DNA of 38,358 nt, taken from Rhodospirillales bacterium. Its GTDB lineage: Bacteria; Pseudomonadota; Alphaproteobacteria; Bin95. The stretch spans positions 1-38,358 of the forward strand of contig VMCJ01000108.1 in the NCBI GenBank assembly GCA_008081395.1, in the 5' to 3' direction. The translations under genes and the position numbers were made by a program. The notes under the pieces were generated by a model. That model was not told the DNA's origin. It ran no database searches and was given only the letters and a program-made list of their open reading frames with translations. Shown here in pieces: positions 16,938 to 25,039 of this stretch (within the stretch, counting starts at the first letter, position 1; each line of letters opens with the position of its first letter).

Positions 16938-18217
16938 CCCCCAGCGCAATTTTAGCTGCAACAATTGAGATTATGGAGCAACAGGTGGAGCGGTCCGGTC
17001 CTTTGGACCTAATTACTGGCCGCTACCTTCGCCAACGAAGATACATCGGCTCAAAAGACCGGTCATCACTCATGGTTCGGGTCTTTGGACTAGCTCGCAG
17101 GCATTTTCGAATTGGGTGGCGCTTAGAACGAGCTGGCGCGCCTACGACACCACGTGCTCGTGTTATTGCGGACCTAATACTTACTGATGACCTGGAGCTG
17201 GATGCTATTTCAGCTCTATTTAACGGCGAGGGCCATGCTCCAAGAGCACTTGATTCTTCTGAATGGAGCTGGCTACTTCGATTAGGCTCATCCCCACTGG
17301 AAACCAGTGAAATGCCCGCACCAGTGCGACTGGAATGTCCGAACTGGGCTTGGAATGGCTTGAAAAAGGCTTTCGGGGAAAAAACTGAGTTGCAACTTCA
17401 GTCCCTTCTTCAGGAAGCTCCACTAGATCTCAGGGTTAATACACTTAAAACTGATACAAGAAGAGCTTTAAATGCAATTAAAAAAGCAGGTTTTCTTGCG
17501 GAATTCACACCCCTTTCAGTCACAGGCATAAGGCTAGAGCAGAGGGTAGCACTTGGCCGCCTGCCAGGACTACTAGAGGGATCTGTCGACCCCCAGGATG
17601 AAGGTTCTCAATTAGCAGCGGCGGCTCTGAATCCACAGCCAGGCGAACGTATTGCTGACTTTTGTGCAGGTGCAGGCGGCAAGACACTCGCTATGGCTGC
17701 GGCTATGAGAAATAAAGGCAGAATCCTTGCCCTAGATGATGACCAAAGGCGCCTGGATCGAGCTGCCCCAAGATTGGCAAAAGCTGGTGTGGATATTGTA
17801 GAGAGGCGACTTCTTACGCCAGGTCGAGATACCTGGCTCAAGCGACAGGCTGGCAAATTTGACGGCGTTCTTATTGATGCTCCCTGCTCCGGTGTTGGAG
17901 CGTGGCGCCGAAACCCAGATGCTCGATGGGGCCGTGGACAGCCAGACATTGCAAGCTTAACCAAGTTACAGTCAGAAATTCTCGATCGCGCTGCACGTCT
18001 TGTACGACCAGGAGGAAGGCTAGTTTACGTAACGTGTTCGTTAATTCCTGAAGAAAATGAATTACAAACAAGTGCATTTCTTTCACGAACCCCAGGGTTT
18101 TCTTACGGAACTCCTATTAATTTTCCTGTAAAGACCGATGACGGTCATGTCACTCTAACTCCAAGCGATACCGGGACTGACGGGTTTTTTATTGCTTGGC
18201 TGAATCGGGAAATATGA
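16934..18217 (+). CDS. rsmB: RsmB/NOP2-family rRNA (cytosine-5) methyltransferase
   Basis: SAM-dependent RNA m5C methyltransferase, 427 residues. The N-terminal half is the NusB-like helical domain expected in RsmB, though it is short and diverged. The catalytic domain has the SAM loop DFCAGAGGKT (242-251), the aspartate in ALDDD (266-270), and both cysteines of the two-cysteine mechanism: IDAPCSGVG with Cys318 and VTCSL with Cys368. The likely substrate is 16S rRNA (C967 equivalent), but a related paralogue with another RNA target is possible. It is the last gene of the coupled smr unit and is followed by a hairpin with a T-run. Confidence 0.92.
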   Translation: MTPSAILAATIEIMEQQVERSGPLDLITGRYLRQRRYIGSKDRSSLMVRVFGLARRHFRIGWRLERAGAPTTPRARVIADLILTDDLELDAISALFNGEGHAPRALDSSEWSWLLRLGSSPLETSEMPAPVRLECPNWAWNGLKKAFGEKTELQLQSLLQEAPLDLRVNTLKTDTRRALNAIKKAGFLAEFTPLSVTGIRLEQRVALGRLPGLLEGSVDPQDEGSQLAAAALNPQPGERIADFCAGAGGKTLAMAAAMRNKGRILALDDDQRRLDRAAPRLAKAGVDIVERRLLTPGRDTWLKRQAGKFDGVLIDAPCSGVGAWRRNPDARWGRGQPDIASLTKLQSEILDRAARLVRPGGRLVYVTCSLIPEENELQTSAFLSRTPGFSYGTPINFPVKTDDGHVTLTPSDTGTDGFFIAWLNREI

Positions 18218-18244
18218 TCCATTAATGTTCAATCCGCGTAACAA
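18215..18244 (+). promoter_or_regulatory. Possible ECF-sigma (RpoE/ChrR-type) promoter before chrR
   Basis: TGATCC at 18215-18220, eighteen bases, then TAACAA at 18239-18244. As I recall it, the -35 element recognised by the Rhodobacter RpoE (ECF11) sigma factor is TGATCC, with a -10 near TAAGA. The -35 overlaps the rsmB stop codon, and the ATG of the ChrR-like gene lies 65 bases after the -10. A six-base word is expected about once per 4 kb per strand, so this is suggestive only. Confidence 0.3.
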
Positions 18245-18248
18245 CACG

Positions 18249-18273
18249 AAACGAACTTACCTCGTTCGTTTTT
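18249..18273 (+). terminator. Hairpin with T-run after rsmB
   Basis: AAACGAAC and GTTCGTTT form an eight-pair stem around the loop TTACCTC, and the T-run of five begins inside the stem (TTTTT at 18269-18273). It looks like a modest rho-independent terminator ending the mltA-rsmB unit. If the chrR gene is transcribed from the site just upstream, the same hairpin would lie in its leader and could attenuate it. Confidence 0.5.
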
Positions 18274-18308
18274 AAGGTCCAATTGAGAAGTGTTAGGTAA
18301 GATTGAAA

Positions 18309-18953
18309 ATGTCCAATGAGTTCCACGTAGCTGAGGAAGACCTCTTTGAGTATGGGGCGGGCGCGTTAGAGGAAGCATGGAGTCTGGCAATAGCTGCTCA
18401 TCTGTCATTCTGTACTTCTTGTCGATCAGCAACAGAACAGTTCGAAGCACTCGGCGGAATCGCGCTAGAGGACCTATCCCCTTCAGAGTTGGATGCAAAC
18501 TCCCTAGCTTTGTGCCTCAAAACACTTGATGAACAAGCCCCTGAAGGCAATGAGTTTAGTGTTTCCGAAGGTAGTATTTTGCCTGGGGTGCTTCAAAAAT
18601 ATGTTGGATCCGATTTAGACCAAATTCAATGGAAACGTGTTGGCGGAGGGGTAAAGCAGGCCATTATTCCAACTAAAGGCAACGCTACCGCTCGTTTGCT
18701 TCGCATACCTCCAGGCGTCGCAGTTCCTGAGCACAGCCATAATGGAACAGAATTAACCGTTGTTTTAGCGGGCTCGTATGTAGACGGACCTCATCTGTTC
18801 GAGCGTGGTGACATTCAACAAGCTGACACTGAGGTGCACCACTCCCCTAGCGTTGTAGGGGCGGAAGAATGCGTGTGCTTAGTCGCAACTGACGCACCGC
18901 TTAAATTCAAATCGATTGTGCCAAGAGTAGTACAAAAATTTATCAGTCTGTGA
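18309..18953 (+). CDS. chrR: ChrR-like zinc-binding anti-sigma factor with C-terminal cupin
   Basis: ChrR holds an ECF sigma factor inactive and releases it on singlet oxygen or peroxide stress. Starting at ATG 18309 (not TTG 18303) gives 214 residues. The N-terminal anti-sigma zinc ligands then fall at His6, His31, Cys35 and Cys38 (HLSFCTSC), exactly the numbering I recall for Rhodobacter sphaeroides ChrR. The C-terminal cupin, about 110-200, carries His142, His144, Glu148 (EHSHNGTE) and His177/178, the expected second metal site. All eight ligands are present, so the protein looks functional. What is odd is the setting: rpoE normally lies directly upstream, but here rsmB does, and no sigma factor gene exists in the window. 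Confidence 0.92.
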   Translation: MSNEFHVAEEDLFEYGAGALEEAWSLAIAAHLSFCTSCRSATEQFEALGGIALEDLSPSELDANSLALCLKTLDEQAPEGNEFSVSEGSILPGVLQKYVGSDLDQIQWKRVGGGVKQAIIPTKGNATARLLRIPPGVAVPEHSHNGTELTVVLAGSYVDGPHLFERGDIQQADTEVHHSPSVVGAEECVCLVATDAPLKFKSIVPRVVQKFISL

Positions 18954-18984
18954 GATCAATTACATAGTCAAAATTCAACTACCG

Positions 18985-18998
18985 CCTCGACTACGAGG
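18985..18998. terminator. Short GC-rich hairpin between convergent genes
   Basis: CCTCG-ACTA-CGAGG forms a perfect five-pair stem with a four-base loop in the 94-base gap between the converging chrR-like and LLM genes. There is no good T-run on either side, so termination is only a guess from position. Confidence 0.25.
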
Positions 18999-19047
18999 AC
19001 GCAACCTTCTTACCGCAACCAAAAATTTAACATCTTTCTGCCGATGA

Positions 19048-20094
19048 CTAAACCGCAGTTTCAAATGATTTAAAGTCCGACGGAACTTGTTTGATTTTTG
19101 AAATCAAATCAGCGTGACGATCATCTTCGATATCATCTGGCAAATCTAACCTTATGGTATCAACGACACCTCCAAAAGAATCAGATATCGCTTGTGGCAG
19201 ATTTTCATAAGTTCCAATTGCCGCGAACAGAGCGACGACGTCATCGGAAACCTCTCCAGCAAGTTCTGACCAACGCCCTTCCTTAGACATCGCGTGGAGT
19301 TTCAAGCCCAGATCCTCAAGACCATGCTGCTCAAATACTGGCAAATAGGTGCGAGTCGACCCATAAAACCCAACACGGTATCGAGCCCAATCTACACGTT
19401 TTTTAACAGCCTCCTCATCTGGCCCAGTACAAATGAAGCCTCCTCCGGAAATCTCGACCGCAGCGCGTTTGCGATTTGCCCGCGCCATACCTTCTTCAAT
19501 CTTAGGCATACACACGTTTTCAATATATTTTCGAGTGCAGAAACTGTGGAGACGAACGCCATCGGCAACACGGCCCGCCATTCGAAGCATGTCAGGCCCA
19601 ACCGCAGCTAGACTTATTGGAGGTAAAGAAAACCCAGTCTTTGGCGGAGAAAATTCTGGTGTCATCAAAGTGAATTGATAGTGCTCACCTTCGAATTTTA
19701 GCGGTTCGCCATATTCCCAACAACGCCAAATAGCTCGGATTGATTGAACGTATTCGCGAAGACGCGGTACGGGTGCGAACCAAGGTGTAGAAAATCGGCG
19801 CTCATTATGACCCTTGACTTGAGAACCCAACCCAAGCTCAAACCGGCCTCCGGACTGTGCATTAAGATCCCAACCAATATTAGCGGTAATCATTGGGCTC
19901 CGCGGAAAAGCAACCGCAATGGATGTACCAAGCTGGACTTTTTGTGTTTCTTGGGACGCCAGAGCCAGTGGCATAAATGGATCGTGGGCGAGTTCAGAGC
20001 TAGCAACGCCATCATAACCGACAGCCTCAGCCCACTGCGCACGGGATGAAGCTCGTTGCCAGTTATCAGTCGGGAGTTGGCAAATAACCCGCAT
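19048..20094 (-). CDS. LLM class flavin/F420-type oxidoreductase (TIGR03617-like)
   Basis: Luciferase-like monooxygenase-fold protein of 348 residues. Recognisable parts are the N-terminal WAEAVGYDGVASSE, VQLGTSIAVAFPRSPM, the GGRFELGLGSQVKGHNERRF loop that binds the cofactor phosphate, and SLAAVGPDMLRMAGRVADGV. It most resembles the TIGR03617 'F420-dependent' subgroup common in actinobacteria and some alphaproteobacteria. Whether it uses F420 or FMN cannot be decided; no F420 biosynthesis gene is in view. It stands alone on the minus strand. With the acyl-CoA enzymes at the left end it may belong to the same catabolic style, but there is no operon link. Confidence 0.88.
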   Translation of the reverse strand: MRVICQLPTDNWQRASSRAQWAEAVGYDGVASSELAHDPFMPLALASQETQKVQLGTSIAVAFPRSPMITANIGWDLNAQSGGRFELGLGSQVKGHNERRFSTPWFAPVPRLREYVQSIRAIWRCWEYGEPLKFEGEHYQFTLMTPEFSPPKTGFSLPPISLAAVGPDMLRMAGRVADGVRLHSFCTRKYIENVCMPKIEEGMARANRKRAAVEISGGGFICTGPDEEAVKKRVDWARYRVGFYGSTRTYLPVFEQHGLEDLGLKLHAMSKEGRWSELAGEVSDDVVALFAAIGTYENLPQAISDSFGGVVDTIRLDLPDDIEDDRHADLISKIKQVPSDFKSFETAV

Positions 20095-20199
20095 AGCGAT
20101 TTCCTGTCTGTTTTTGTTAGGTAAAGTTTAACCAAACCTGACCCAAGATTAAAATGGAGACTAAGCTCACTAGCTATTTTAGTGAAGCGGGCCTAAATA

Positions 20200-20209
20200 G
20201 CGCTAGCGC
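20200..20209. repeat. Perfect 10-base palindrome upstream of 6S RNA
   Basis: GCGCTAGCGC is fully self-complementary and lies about 35 bases before the inferred 5' end of the 6S RNA. That is where a -35 region or operator could be. I saw no good sigma-70 promoter here to anchor it, so its meaning is open. Confidence 0.3.
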
Positions 20210-20239
20210 GGGGTAAGCTGCGCGATACGTTAGGACCTT

Positions 20240-20390
20240 AGAAATCCCGGGGCCGATATCGAAGCTCCAGGGAGCTGTCACTGCAGGGGATCGTGGTCTC
20301 CTACACACGGCGCCCACCTCACTTGGTGAGGTCCCGGAGGATTCGTTCCAGTCCGACGGTCAAGCGGCACCCCGCGCACCCCGGAGGGAT
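20240..20390 (+). ncRNA. ssrS: 6S RNA (ends approximate)
   Basis: 6S RNA binds the RNA polymerase housekeeping holoenzyme by imitating an open promoter. The region folds into a long imperfect rod closed by CCGGGG (20247-20252) with CCCCGG (20379-20384). A TCCT/AGGA clamp lies inside (20299-20302 with 20338-20341). A perfect terminal hairpin ACCTCAC-TTG-GTGAGGT (20316-20332) caps it, leaving a large internal bubble between the stems. A small extra dyad AGCTCC/GGAGCT occurs on the 5' side (20263-20276). About 150 bases and the position directly before the 5-formyltetrahydrofolate cyclo-ligase gene are as in other proteobacteria. The usual upstream zapA is absent here. Confidence 0.73.
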
Positions 20391-20397
20391 AAACAGC

Positions 20398-20979
20398 ATG
20401 CTCCCAATTGCTTCTGCAAAAGACTCCCTGCGCAAAGAGATGACCGCGCGCCGAAGGCATTTATTCAGCCAGAAACCGGGCGCTGGAGAGATAATTGCGC
20501 AGATTGCATTAAGCCACGGGCTTACGAAAACGGATGATATAATTAGCGTCTACTGGCCAATAAATAGCGAGCTGGACTGCAGACCTTTAATAAAGGCTCT
20601 ATGGCAAATTGGCCGGCGCATTGCTCTGCCAACTTCCTCTGAAGAAAATAACCTCATGGTCTTTCGACGTTTCTCATCTGATACTGCGTTAGTGCCAGGT
20701 CTCTTTGGAACCCTACAGCCTCCGGAATCAGCGATTACTGTTGAACCAAATGTTCTTTTCCTGCCTGTACTCGCATTTGATGCATCTGGCAGGCGACTTG
20801 GATACGGTGGGGGTTTCTATGACCGAAGCCTTGCAAAGCTTCGAAAAAATAAATTTGTAAAAGCGTACGGCCTCGCTTTTTCAGAGCAAGAGCGTGAACG
20901 AGTCCCAACAGATGCCCTTGACCAGCCTCTAGACGGTATTCTAACCGAATTGGGTTTTCGGAAATTTGATTATAGCTAA
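20398..20979 (+). CDS. fau: 5-formyltetrahydrofolate cyclo-ligase
   Basis: Converts 5-formyltetrahydrofolate to 5,10-methenyltetrahydrofolate using ATP, recycling a dead-end folate. From ATG 20398 the protein is 193 residues, normal for the family. It has basic residues near 11-20 (LRKEMTARRR), the YWPINSELD strand (52-60), the LPVLAFD loop (122-128) and the nucleotide-binding signature RLGYGGGFYDRSL (133-145). GGAGGG at 20383-20388 is the ribosome binding site. The frame stays open back to 20293, but that extension would run through the 6S RNA and is rejected. The 6S RNA-cyclo-ligase pairing is conserved in proteobacteria, probably giving one transcript that is processed. Confidence 0.95.
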   Translation: MLPIASAKDSLRKEMTARRRHLFSQKPGAGEIIAQIALSHGLTKTDDIISVYWPINSELDCRPLIKALWQIGRRIALPTSSEENNLMVFRRFSSDTALVPGLFGTLQPPESAITVEPNVLFLPVLAFDASGRRLGYGGGFYDRSLAKLRKNKFVKAYGLAFSEQERERVPTDALDQPLDGILTELGFRKFDYS

Positions 20980-21001
20980 AAAAAATTTGTAGAGGTTTTC
21001 T

Positions 21002-21805
21002 ATGCGCATACTGTTCCTTGGAGATATAGTGGGGCGTTCTGGGCGCGAAGCTGTTGTTGCTGCAGCTCCCGGCCTTCGTGATAGCTTAGACCTCGATCTT
21101 CTTGTGGTTAATGGAGAAAATTCAGCCCATGGCTTTGGCATCACACCCAAAATCTGCAAAGAGCTCTATTCAGCAGGCGTAGACGTCATAACGACGGGCA
21201 ATCACATATGGGACAATCGTGAAATCCTCACCCATATTGACGACGATAGAAAACTGGTGAGGCCCCTAAATTACCCAATAGGAACACCTGGCCGTGGTTG
21301 GGCAATTGTAGAAACTGAAAGAGCTGGAAAAGCTCTTATCGCGAATGTGATGCTCCGTCTATTTATGGATCCCCTAGATTGCCCATTTCAAGCAATGGAC
21401 AAGGTCATGGCCACTGCTCTGCTAGGACGGGATGTTTCAGCCATCGTAATCGATATGCATGGAGAAGCTACAAGCGAGAAAAGGGCTATGGGCCACTTCC
21501 TAGATGGGCGAGCCTCTTTAGTAGTAGGCACTCACTCGCATGTTCCAACAGCAGATGGGCACATCATGACCGGAGGAACAGCCTACCTAACTGATGCTGG
21601 CATGTGTGGAGACTATGACTCAGTAATTGGCATGAGGAAGGAGGTGTCGGTACAAACTTTTCGCAGCAAGCGGCGCGGAGAAAGAATGGGCCCAGCAGAT
21701 GGCCAAGGATCTTTGGCTGGTATTTTTGTCGAAACAGACTCAAAAACGGGACTGGCGAAAGAAGTTCGACCTTTTAGAGAGGGGTTTGGGTTAGAGCCCT
21801 CATAA
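21002..21805 (+). CDS. YmdB-type metallophosphoesterase (TIGR00282 family)
   Basis: Dimetal phosphoesterase of 267 residues. The metal ligands are visible: Asp8 in FLGDIVG, Glu39-Asn40 in VNGENSAHG, Asn67-His68 in TGNHIWD, and the distal histidines in DMHGEATSEKRA and VVGTHSHVPTADGH. B. subtilis YmdB, a relative, hydrolyses cyclic nucleotides and affects mRNA decay and motility. The alphaproteobacterial role is not known. AGAGG precedes the ATG. It follows the cyclo-ligase gene by 22 bases, a neighbourhood repeated in many alphaproteobacteria, and yebC follows after a longer gap. Confidence 0.93.
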   Translation: MRILFLGDIVGRSGREAVVAAAPGLRDSLDLDLLVVNGENSAHGFGITPKICKELYSAGVDVITTGNHIWDNREILTHIDDDRKLVRPLNYPIGTPGRGWAIVETERAGKALIANVMLRLFMDPLDCPFQAMDKVMATALLGRDVSAIVIDMHGEATSEKRAMGHFLDGRASLVVGTHSHVPTADGHIMTGGTAYLTDAGMCGDYDSVIGMRKEVSVQTFRSKRRGERMGPADGQGSLAGIFVETDSKTGLAKEVRPFREGFGLEPS

Positions 21806-21936
21806 TATTCGGGTAGCGTTCGAGTAACTTTCGAGTTTTTTCAAGCCTGGATTTAGTAATAAAAATAACCGAAGGCAGACACGCTTCATGTTTCACCTAT
21901 CAAGTGCTTTAGCCGCTTAATTATCGATATTTCTAT

Positions 21937-21955
21937 GATCCAACAGGGATCTTTT
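21937..21955 (+). terminator. Possible weak terminator hairpin
   Basis: GATCC-AACAG-GGATC is a perfect five-pair stem with a five-base loop followed by TTTTA. It lies about 130 bases after the phosphoesterase stop, so it is late for a terminator but suits the break before the yebC promoter. Confidence 0.3.
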
Positions 21956-22056
21956 ATAGAGACCCTCAAACAGTCAAAATAACCAAAATAAATTTAGTTT
22001 TTTAACGACTACGTCTTGTTGATCTTGAATTCCCGCACTTTATCTTGAGCGATTCG

Positions 22057-22085
22057 TTGGCGTACCTGCCGACTTTGAGTATGAT
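22057..22085 (+). promoter_or_regulatory. Sigma-70-type promoter for yebC-ruvCAB
   Basis: TTGGCG at 22057-22062, exactly seventeen bases, then TATGAT at 22080-22085, close to the consensus -35 and -10. Transcription would start about 40 bases before the yebC ATG. No LexA-type box (GTTC-N7-GTTC in alphaproteobacteria) is evident beside it, so SOS control of the ruv genes is not indicated by sequence. Confidence 0.5.
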
Positions 22086-22133
22086 CAAATATGATACACA
22101 CAGACATTGAAACATTGGCAGTAGGTAACAGCA

Positions 22134-22889
22134 ATGGCGGGCCACTCACAATTTAAGAATATCATGCATCGCAAAGGTGCTCAGGATGCAAAACGCGCCA
22201 AAATATTTACCCGCATTGGTAGAGAAATAATGGTAGCTGTTAAAACAGGCGGCGGACCAGATCCTTCAGGAAACCCTGCTCTTAGGGCTGCGATCCAAGC
22301 GGCTCGTGGTGCAAATATGCCTAATGACCGTATTGACCGTGCTATCAAACGCGCATCAGGCGCGGATGGAGAAGCAGAAAACTTCGAAGAAGTTCGGTAT
22401 GAAGGATATGGACCAGGTGGGGTCGCATTGATCGTTGAGACCCTCACGGACAACCGCAATCGAACAGCGGCTGACGTTCGCGCAGCTTTTAATAAATATG
22501 GTGGCTCTCTAGGAGAAACTAACTCAGTCGCTTTCATGTTTGACCGAGTGGGGCTCGTTATTTACGAGGACCCTAAGCTGGACCACGACACAGTTTTTGA
22601 AGCTGCACTGGAAGCCGGAGCAGAAGACGTTCAATCCAGTGAAGAACTGCATGAAATTTTCACAGCGGCCGATGATCTTTCCAACGTTCGAGAAAATCTT
22701 GAAGGCACCTTTGGCTCACCTTCTTCAGCGAGACTAGCTTGGCGACCACAAAATTCCACGCCAGTTGATAGTGATAAAGCTCACACCTTGATGAAGTTAC
22801 TTGAAGTCCTGGATGAGCATGACGACGTCCAAACCATTTTTGGTAATTACGATATACCCGATGATGTGATGGCTGAGCTTGCCAACTAA
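22134..22889 (+). CDS. yebC: YebC/PmpR family DNA-binding or translation-factor protein
   Basis: Member of the widespread YebC/TACO1 family, 251 residues. The N-terminus [20 protein letters not shown] is near-invariant in the family, and [20 protein letters not shown] and [19 protein letters not shown] confirm it. Members were annotated as transcriptional regulators. Later work on relatives points to helping ribosomes through proline-rich or other difficult stretches. It precedes ruvC by one base between the stop and ATG, and the yebC-ruvCAB order is common across proteobacteria. The ribosome binding site is weak (AGGT, eight bases upstream). Confidence 0.97.
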   Translation: MAGHSQFKNIMHRKGAQDAKRAKIFTRIGREIMVAVKTGGGPDPSGNPALRAAIQAARGANMPNDRIDRAIKRASGADGEAENFEEVRYEGYGPGGVALIVETLTDNRNRTAADVRAAFNKYGGSLGETNSVAFMFDRVGLVIYEDPKLDHDTVFEAALEAGAEDVQSSEELHEIFTAADDLSNVRENLEGTFGSPSSARLAWRPQNSTPVDSDKAHTLMKLLEVLDEHDDVQTIFGNYDIPDDVMAELAN

Positions 22890-22890
22890 T

Positions 22891-23403
22891 ATGTCATCGC
22901 CTCGCCGTATAATTGGTCTTGACCCTGGATTGCAGCGGACTGGGTGGGGTGTGATTGTGGCCGAAGGGAACCGTCTTTCACATATAGCTAACGGCGTTAT
23001 ACAAACAATGGCAAAAGCACCAATTCCTGAACGCTTAACTGAAATAGATGCGGGTATATCTGCAGTAATAAGTGAATTTCACCCAGATGAAGCGGCTGTC
23101 GAGGAAACATTTTTGAATAGAAATCCCGGCACTACCTTAAAGCTTGGACTAGCTCGAGGGGTTGTACTCCTTACCCCTGCACGAGCTGGACTGCCAGTAT
23201 CAGAATATGCTGCTAAAGAAGTCAAAAAATCGCTGGTTGGTTATGGTTCAGCGGATAAAACGCAAGTAGCCGCGATGGCCTCTCGCTTATTACCCGGTGT
23301 CGAGTTTGCCAATGAGGACGCAGCTGATGCCATTGCCGTAGCAATTTGTCATGCACACGCCAGTCAAACTATGAACCGGTGGGCCAAGGTCGCCAATCAA
23401 TGA
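22891..23403 (+). CDS. ruvC: Holliday junction endodeoxyribonuclease RuvC
   Basis: RuvC cuts Holliday junctions symmetrically during recombination repair. From ATG 22891 the protein has 170 residues. The acidic active site is visible: Asp11 in IGLDPG, Glu71 in AAVEETF, and Asp143 and Asp146 in NEDAADAIAVAICHAH. A longer frame from TTG 22879 would start inside yebC and put four residues ahead of the usual N-terminus, so it is not chosen. It overlaps ruvA by four bases (ATGA) and lies in the yebC-ruvC-ruvA-ruvB unit. Confidence 0.97.
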   Translation: MSSPRRIIGLDPGLQRTGWGVIVAEGNRLSHIANGVIQTMAKAPIPERLTEIDAGISAVISEFHPDEAAVEETFLNRNPGTTLKLGLARGVVLLTPARAGLPVSEYAAKEVKKSLVGYGSADKTQVAAMASRLLPGVEFANEDAADAIAVAICHAHASQTMNRWAKVANQ

Positions 23404-24017
23404 TAGGTCGTCTAACAGGAATTGTTGAAGACTTGGGTGGCAATCAAGCAATCGTCGACGTCAATGGCGTGGGGTACCTTGTTTATTGCTCCTCAAAAAC
23501 ACTTGCCGTTGCCGAAACAGGTTCGCCCGTGCGGCTAGAAATAGAAACACAAGTGCGGGAAGATGCATTCATTCTTTATGCGTTTGCGGCAAAACAAGAA
23601 AAAAACTGGTTCAAACTCCTGACCAGCGTGCAAGGTGTAGGTGGTCGGGTGGCATTACAAATCCTATCTGCTCTTGGACAAGATGAACTTGCTACGGCTA
23701 TTCTTTCTGAGGATAGAAAGGCTGTTTCTCGTGCCGATGGTGTTGGTCCTAAGCTAGCACAACGTATCATCTCAGTTCTCAAAGACCGGGTAATTGAAAC
23801 TGACACCGCCCCAAATATTTTGCATCCAAGTGATGAAGCAAGCTCAAGCAGTCAAAGTGGGGCAGAGCACACGGAAGCCATTTCGGCCCTTGTAAATTTA
23901 GGGTACGGACGTGCAGAGGCATTCTCTGCCGTATCGCGCGCCGTGAGCAAAATTGGAACAGATGCAACGCTGTCTGCTCTTATAACGGCATCGCTTAAAG
24001 AGGCGGCTGGTTCATGA
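23400..24017 (+). CDS. ruvA: Holliday junction helicase subunit RuvA
   Basis: RuvA binds the four-way junction as a tetramer and loads the RuvB motor. Beginning at ATG 23400, inside the ruvC stop, it is 205 residues, the usual size. Its start [13 protein letters not shown], the helix-hairpin-helix regions around [20 protein letters not shown] and [19 protein letters not shown], and the C-terminal domain with [16 protein letters not shown] are all typical. A longer frame (from 23346) lies within ruvC and is not used. Its stop overlaps ruvB by four bases. Confidence 0.97.
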   Translation: MIGRLTGIVEDLGGNQAIVDVNGVGYLVYCSSKTLAVAETGSPVRLEIETQVREDAFILYAFAAKQEKNWFKLLTSVQGVGGRVALQILSALGQDELATAILSEDRKAVSRADGVGPKLAQRIISVLKDRVIETDTAPNILHPSDEASSSSQSGAEHTEAISALVNLGYGRAEAFSAVSRAVSKIGTDATLSALITASLKEAAGS

Positions 24018-25039
24018 CGGAAGATCGTCTTATTGATGCTTTGGCTCATGACGATGATTCTGGTGAAGCCTCCATGCGGCCAGAACGTCTGTCAGACTTT
24101 GTTGGCCAAGCTAAAGTGCGTGAAAACTTAGAAGTTTTTGTAAAGGCCGCAAAAAATCGAGGTGATGCACTAGACCATGTGCTTTTGATTGGTCCCCCAG
24201 GCCTCGGTAAAACAACGTTAGCGCAGATTGTGGCGGCTGAACTGGGTGTTGGTTTTCGAGCAACTTCAGGGCCAGTAGTAGCGCGCGCCGGCGACCTTGC
24301 TGCTCTCCTTACAAACTTACAGCCCCGCGATGTACTTTTCATTGACGAAATACATCGTCTTAATCCTGCCGTAGAAGAAATTCTCTATCCAGCAATGGAA
24401 GACTTTCATCTGGATTTAATCATAGGAGAAGGACCAGCGGCGCGCTCAGTCCGTATCGACTTACCTCCATTTACTCTAGTAGCTGCAACAACTAGAGCCG
24501 GACTGGTACAAGGACCTCTTCGGGACCGGTTTGGAATCCCACTACGCCTTGGTTTTTACACTGTAGAGGAATTATCCCGCATTGTTATGCGTGGCGCAGG
24601 AATTCTTTCCACCTCTATGACACTAGATGGAGCCGAAGAAATAGCTAGGCGGTCGCGCGGCACTCCGAGAATTGCTGGACGCCTACTCCGCCGGGTCAGA
24701 GACTTCGCTGCAGTTGAGGGCCTTGATAACATAGATGCCCATGCAGCCGATCGAGCATTGTTGAGATTGGAAGTTGATACCGAAGGTTTAGATGCCATGG
24801 ATCGCCGCTATCTTGCCTGCTTGGCAGAACGTTACAACGGAGGACCAGCTGGGGCGGAAGCACTGGCGGCTGCACTCGCTGAACAACGGGACGTAATTGA
24901 AGACGTTATAGAGCCTTTTCTTATTCAACAAGGCTTTGTGCTAAGAACACCAAGAGGGCGCATGCTACCTCCTAAAGGCTACCAAGCAATTGGGATTACG
25001 CCACCTACAAAATCAGGCGAGGGGGATCTGTTCAACTAA
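24014..25039 (+). CDS. ruvB: Holliday junction branch migration ATPase RuvB
   Basis: AAA+ hexameric motor that pumps DNA through the RuvA-bound junction. In 341 residues it shows the start [12 protein letters not shown] (21-32), Walker A GPPGLGKT (60-67), Walker B LFIDEIH (108-114), the sensor ATTRAG, the arginine finger region GPLRDRFG and the C-terminal winged helix ending [16 protein letters not shown]. It is a normal-length, intact member. Its stop shares one base with the ybgC start, so the DNA-repair unit runs straight into the tol genes, an arrangement known in alphaproteobacteria. Confidence 0.98.
   Translation: MTEDRLIDALAHDDDSGEASMRPERLSDFVGQAKVRENLEVFVKAAKNRGDALDHVLLIGPPGLGKTTLAQIVAAELGVGFRATSGPVVARAGDLAALLTNLQPRDVLFIDEIHRLNPAVEEILYPAMEDFHLDLIIGEGPAARSVRIDLPPFTLVAATTRAGLVQGPLRDRFGIPLRLGFYTVEELSRIVMRGAGILSTSMTLDGAEEIARRSRGTPRIAGRLLRRVRDFAAVEGLDNIDAHAADRALLRLEVDTEGLDAMDRRYLACLAERYNGGPAGAEALAAALAEQRDVIEDVIEPFLIQQGFVLRTPRGRMLPPKGYQAIGITPPTKSGEGDLFN

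Larger units (their letters stand above)
21806..22133 (+). other. Intergenic region between the phosphoesterase gene and yebC
   Basis: The longest untranslated stretch in the window (328 bases). It contains a minimal hairpin AACT-TTCG-AGTT running into T's (21826-21841), a second hairpin with T's (21937-21955) and a good promoter (22057-22085). The remainder is AT-rich without an ORF or RNA gene that I can support. This is the natural break between the cyclo-ligase unit and the yebC-ruvCAB unit. Confidence 0.6.

Noticed and set aside
20293-20397. N-terminal extension of the folate cyclo-ligase frame
   Set aside because: It runs through the 6S RNA, is arginine/proline-rich unlike the family, and a strong ribosome binding site precedes ATG 20398.
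21936-21941. Second TGATCC motif as another ECF promoter
   Set aside because: It is one arm of the GATCC/GGATC hairpin, and no -10-like element sits at the right spacing.
22181-22537. Minus-strand frame of 118 codons in yebC
   Set aside because: It is the antisense of a near-invariant gene, and its composition reflects the codon pattern of yebC.
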